NCBI GenBank assembly: GCA_030044325.1
Contig: JASHWA010000189.1
Span: 1-8,397, forward strand
Length of the DNA: 8,397 nt
Source of the DNA: Bryobacteraceae bacterium
GTDB taxonomy: Bacteria > Acidobacteriota > Terriglobia > Bryobacterales > Bryobacteraceae
Direction: 5' to 3'
The position numbers and the translations under genes were made by a program. The notes beneath the pieces are model-generated. The model did not search any database. It worked only from the letters and a program-made list of their open reading frames with translations, and was not told where the DNA came from. Below, piece after piece: positions 6,015 through 8,397 of this stretch (positions are counted from its first letter, which is position 1; the number at the start of each line of letters is the position of its first letter).

Positions 6015-6221
6015 GCAGACGTTCGACCTCAGACCCACCCAGGACCGCGGTGCGACGCGGCGCTTACCGGGCGCAGCGTTCGCACGCTTCAGAAAGACCG
6101 TTCCTTGGGCCGCGGTCCATTCCCACATTACAAAATCGCTGGCCAGGTTCTCTACGACCTAGACGAGGTAAGGCGCATCATTCGTGCTGGTCGACTGAGT
6201 GCGGAAGGGGTGGGCCGGTGA
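6011..6221 (+). pseudogene. Excisionase/AlpA-like helix-turn-helix protein remnant
   Basis: In the frame ending with TGA at 6219-6221 the product reads DAALTGRSVRTLQKDRSLG (from 6054), then RGPFPHYKIAGQVLYDLD and EVRRIIRAGRLSAEGVGR. This is the MerR/excisionase-like HTH_17 pattern: helix, turn, SVRTLQKDR recognition helix, GRGPxPHYKIAGQVLY wing, then a helix. Such proteins in phages and integrative elements direct excision or switch transcription. No ATG or GTG exists in that frame after the previous stop; the natural GTG at 6011 is in another frame, so one or more indels between about 6020 and 6055 broke the N terminus. It overlaps the primase start by four bases, so the two were one operon. 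Confidence 0.65.
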
Positions 6222-6355
6222 GTCTCGCAGCTCAAATCGCCCACCGCTTGCGCGGCCGGAAATGTGGCGACGGATACATCTGTCGCTGCCCCGGACACGA
6301 CGATCGCAACCCTCAACCTACCGCCGCGTCGTTTTTGCGAGGGTTTCGGGGATAA
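6218..6355 (+). pseudogene. Phage/plasmid-type primase, N-terminal fragment
   Basis: The GTG at 6218 overlaps the HTH stop (GTGA) and follows GGAAGGGG at 6203-6210 by seven bases. It gives MSLAAQIAHRLRGRKCG, then DGYICRCPGHDDRNP, the start of the zinc-binding CHC2-like N terminus of primases carried by phages, plasmids and integrative elements (pattern GDGYxCxCPxHDDRxPSLS). The match stops at about residue 32 (6313). The following residues up to the TAA at 6353-6355 are the antisense of the ParB-like fragment and have no primase character. The remaining zinc ligands, the Toprim or helicase regions and everything else are lost. The fragment cannot be functional. Confidence 0.7.
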
Positions 6356-6390
6356 GGCCGCAACCGATCGATCGGCCAAATCTCGACTGT
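6313..6390 (-). pseudogene. ParB-like nuclease-domain protein, N-terminal fragment
   Basis: On the minus strand 6390-6313 reads TVEIWPIDRLRPYPRNPRKN followed by DAAVG-stop. This is the opening of a ParB/sulfiredoxin-like domain of the kind that precedes DNA methyltransferases or stands alone in phages and integrative elements; the usual continuation after NDAAV is DRMVASIREFGF or similar. The match breaks after NDAAV at about 6319, and a TGA follows one codon later. An ATG or GTG at the expected place before TVEIW is missing (GGG is found), though the frame is open upstream to 6507. The fragment faces the primase remnant, and the two break points nearly touch. Confidence 0.65.
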
Positions 6391-6445
6391 CCCCGATTCT
6401 CCGATTTTCCCCGACGATGCACGCGGCGGTGGTATTTTACAAATC

Positions 6446-6452
6446 AGGAGGA
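6446..6452 (+). promoter_or_regulatory. Shine-Dalgarno AGGAGGA of the beta-propeller gene
   Basis: AGGAGGA stands six bases before the GTG at 6459. The next in-frame ATG (6471) is 18 bases away and would shorten the basic n-region of the signal peptide, so the GTG is the better start. Confidence 0.8.
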
Positions 6453-6458
6453 AAATTC

Positions 6459-8303
6459 GTGAGTCCTCGTATGTGCTCGCGCGATTTCGTCGTCTTCGCC
6501 ACAGCATTGGCCTGGATTGGCGCAGGGCCGGTTCGGGCTGGCGACATTACCACGGCCCAGATCGATTCTTCACGCACCATGGCCTACGGCTCGGAAATCC
6601 TACTGACTACCTCAAACGTCAACGTTGCCAGGTTCGGCAAGCTCTTCGCGAGGACGGTGGATGGCGCGATTTTCGCGCAGCCGCTGTATTTGGAAGGGTT
6701 GACGGTCGGCTCGACAACCGTAAACGTAGTTTACGTGGCGACCAGCCACAACAATGTCTATGCGTTCAATGCCGACCTTCCCACAGCCTCGTCACCGATC
6801 TGGTCGACGAACCTGGGAGCGTACGTCCTGGATTCGGGATGGACCACCGGTGTGGGCATTCTCAGCACGCCGCTGATCGTGCGCAGTTTGGGAACGCTCT
6901 ATGTGATCGCGGCGACCTTTGAAAACGGATCGCGAGTCTACCGGCTGCACGCGCTGGACATTACGACGGGCGCGGAGAAGTTTGGCGGCCCTGTGGTGAT
7001 TTCCGGCAGCGTCGCTGGCACGTCGGGCGACTCGATGGATGGCGTGATCACCTTTGATGCGAATTACGAGGTGCAGAGAACCGGCCTTGCACTATCGGCG
7101 AACCCCGCAAATGTAGCTGGCGGAAATAATGTGGTATTCGCGTTCTCCGCCGACCGCGACAATCCTCCATATCACGGCTGGGTTTTCAGCTATAACGCCA
7201 ACACGCTGAATCAGACCGGCATCTTTAACGATGCAACCAACAATCCTTGGGAAGATGGCACGGGCGCGGGTATTTGGCAATCTGGCCGGGCTCCGGCGGT
7301 GGATTCCAGGGGCGTCGTCTATTTGGAGACTGGAAACGGAACCTTCGATGGGACGATGGATTTCGGCGAGAGTTTCTTAAAGCTCACTCAAGGCGCTGGC
7401 GGGCTGACTCTTGCGGACTGGTTCACGCCGAGCGCGTGGGAGTCCTTCAATGCGGTGGATTACGATCTGAGCTCCACCGGCCCAATCCTCATTTCGGGAA
7501 CCGACCTCGTGTTTGGCGGCTCGAAGGCCGGAATCATCTACCTGCTTTCCACGACCAACATGGGCCACCTGGCGACAGGCGATACCAATGTCGTTCAAGA
7601 GTTCACGGCCACTTCAGGGTGTGTGCTTCCCTACATGGATCAGGGTTGCGCCCAGATTATGGGCCAGGTGTTCTGGCCGACGGCTTCCACGCCCGTCCTG
7701 TATGTTTGGGGCGTTCACGACATTCTGCGCGCGTACCAGTTCAGCGGCGGGGTTTTCAATACCACGCCGGTCGGGATGGGGTCTTCGTCCGCCTACTATC
7801 CCGGCGGCGCCCTGGAGTTAAGTTCCTATCAGGGAACGCCAGGAACCGGGATTCTGTGGGCGGTCACCAACGACACCCCGGATGACGGCTTGTATTTCGG
7901 CCCGGGCGCCCCACCGTGGGTCGGCACCCTGCATGCGTACGACGCGGGTAATGTCGCCCATGAGCTCTGGAACAGCGACCAGAATCTTACACGCGACGCG
8001 CTCGGGTCGCCCTCCATTTTTGGGCTCCCGATTACGGTCAACGGCAAGGTTTATGTTCCGACGTTCTCCAATCAGCTTGTCGTTTACGGACTGGTGAACG
8101 GATCGGTGCTGGGCGATGTGAACGGCGATTCGACGGTGAACTGCGAAGATCTCGCGATCGTGAAGGCGTCGTACGGCAAGTCCGCCGGCGAGGCCGGGTT
8201 CGACCTTCGCGCCGACGTGAACAACGACGGTATTGTGAACTTTGTCGACCTCGCGACCGTCTCGCGGCAGCTTCCGTCCGGAAACGCGTGCGTGAACCAT
8301 TAG
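6459..8303 (+). CDS. Secreted PQQ-type beta-propeller protein with C-terminal dockerin-like repeat
   Basis: 614 residues from the GTG start; the frame is open back to 6264, but that part is mobile-element debris. Residues 1-27 are a signal peptide: basic MSPRMCSRD, hydrophobic FVVFATALAWIGAG, cleavage after PVRA. Residues ~45-545 show repeated PQQ-like propeller blades, for example VYVATSHNNVYAFNAD (91-106), STPLI (136-140), RLHALDITTGAEKF (162-175), APAVDSRGVVYLETGNG and KVYVPTFSNQLVVYG. Residues ~552-603 are a type I dockerin-like pair: DVNGDSTVNCED (553-564) and DVNNDGIVNFVDL (586-598), each an EF-hand-like calcium loop with a following helix. Dehydrogenase-type catalytic motifs for PQQ were not recognised, so it may be a binding or structural propeller rather than an enzyme. 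It would act outside the cell; the dockerin implies calcium-dependent docking or simple stabilisation. It stands alone with its own ribosome binding site. Confidence 0.85.
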   Translation: MSPRMCSRDFVVFATALAWIGAGPVRAGDITTAQIDSSRTMAYGSEILLTTSNVNVARFGKLFARTVDGAIFAQPLYLEGLTVGSTTVNVVYVATSHNNVYAFNADLPTASSPIWSTNLGAYVLDSGWTTGVGILSTPLIVRSLGTLYVIAATFENGSRVYRLHALDITTGAEKFGGPVVISGSVAGTSGDSMDGVITFDANYEVQRTGLALSANPANVAGGNNVVFAFSADRDNPPYHGWVFSYNANTLNQTGIFNDATNNPWEDGTGAGIWQSGRAPAVDSRGVVYLETGNGTFDGTMDFGESFLKLTQGAGGLTLADWFTPSAWESFNAVDYDLSSTGPILISGTDLVFGGSKAGIIYLLSTTNMGHLATGDTNVVQEFTATSGCVLPYMDQGCAQIMGQVFWPTASTPVLYVWGVHDILRAYQFSGGVFNTTPVGMGSSSAYYPGGALELSSYQGTPGTGILWAVTNDTPDDGLYFGPGAPPWVGTLHAYDAGNVAHELWNSDQNLTRDALGSPSIFGLPITVNGKVYVPTFSNQLVVYGLVNGSVLGDVNGDSTVNCEDLAIVKASYGKSAGEAGFDLRADVNNDGIVNFVDLATVSRQLPSGNACVNH

Positions 8304-8319
8304 GTTGCAGCGCGACTTC

Positions 8320-8334
8320 GGCGGGCGTCCCGCC
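8320..8334. terminator. GC-rich hairpin after the beta-propeller gene
   Basis: GGCGGG (8320-8325), loop CGT, CCCGCC (8329-8334): a perfect six-base GC stem, 17 bases after the stop codon and 21 bases before the next start. No T tract follows, so it may be a factor-assisted terminator, an RNA-stability element or an attenuator between the two genes. Confidence 0.4.
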
Positions 8335-8355
8335 ACGCAGGTACGATAAGAGGTC

Positions 8356-8397
8356 ATGAGGTTCTTCCCTATTGCACTCTTCCTGGGCGCGTCGGCT
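8356..8397 (+). CDS. Start of an apparently exported protein (runs off window)
   Basis: The ATG at 8356 opens MRFFPIALFLGASA, which looks like the beginning of a signal peptide or membrane anchor. AAGAGG (8348-8353) precedes it closely. Fourteen codons are visible, too few to name a product. It lies 52 bases after the beta-propeller gene on the same strand, so it could share its transcript, with the hairpin between them. Confidence 0.55.
   Translation, partial: MRFFPIALFLGASA

Noticed and set aside
6473..6922. Long plus-strand ORF in another frame of the beta-propeller gene, and a similar one at 7247-7885
   Set aside because: Both are arginine-rich or low-information shadows of the clearly coding propeller frame and show no domain pattern of their own.

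Overview
The window looks like a chromosomal segment of a GC-rich soil acidobacterium, probably of the Solibacter/Bryobacter type. The best evidence is the start of an ADOP-type FtsX/MacB permease at the left edge, a family expanded in Acidobacteriota. A secreted beta-propeller protein ending in a dockerin repeat at the right edge fits. This assignment is inferred from gene content only.

Left part (1-2914, all minus strand): the 5' end of an ADOP permease; a small exported single-domain cupin; a roughly 400-base gene-free stretch; then a two-gene unit of a SnoaL/NTF2-like protein followed 21 bases later by a urea/amide-type (UrtA/FmdD/AmiC-like) substrate-binding protein. The binding protein has no visible signal peptide and no transporter genes beside it. 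Divergent from this pair, across only 51 bases, is a 516-residue regulator (2966-4516, plus) with two HD-GYP-like modules, the first degenerate, and a C-terminal LuxR-type DNA-binding domain. The arrangement suggests a small sensory unit: a cytoplasmic ligand-binding protein, a small fold of unknown ligand, and an HD/LuxR output protein. That functional link is an inference from layout.

Middle part (about 4520-6390): a graveyard of mobile DNA. An IS3-family remnant lies on the minus strand, with an intact orfA and programmed-frameshift site but an orfB carrying a one-base frameshift and cut off just before the third catalytic residue. To its right are an unrecognised ORF whose best coding frame appears to switch, an excisionase/AlpA-like helix-turn-helix remnant, and the first ~32 codons of a phage/plasmid-type primase overlapping the HTH stop by four bases. 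Facing these on the minus strand are the first ~23 codons of a ParB-like-nuclease-domain protein. Primase and ParB-like fragments meet within a few bases at about 6313-6319, which marks a deletion junction inside a decayed integrated element.

Right part (6459-8397, plus): a secreted 614-residue PQQ-type beta-propeller protein with a C-terminal type I dockerin-like repeat, a GC-rich hairpin, and the first 14 codons of another apparently exported protein.
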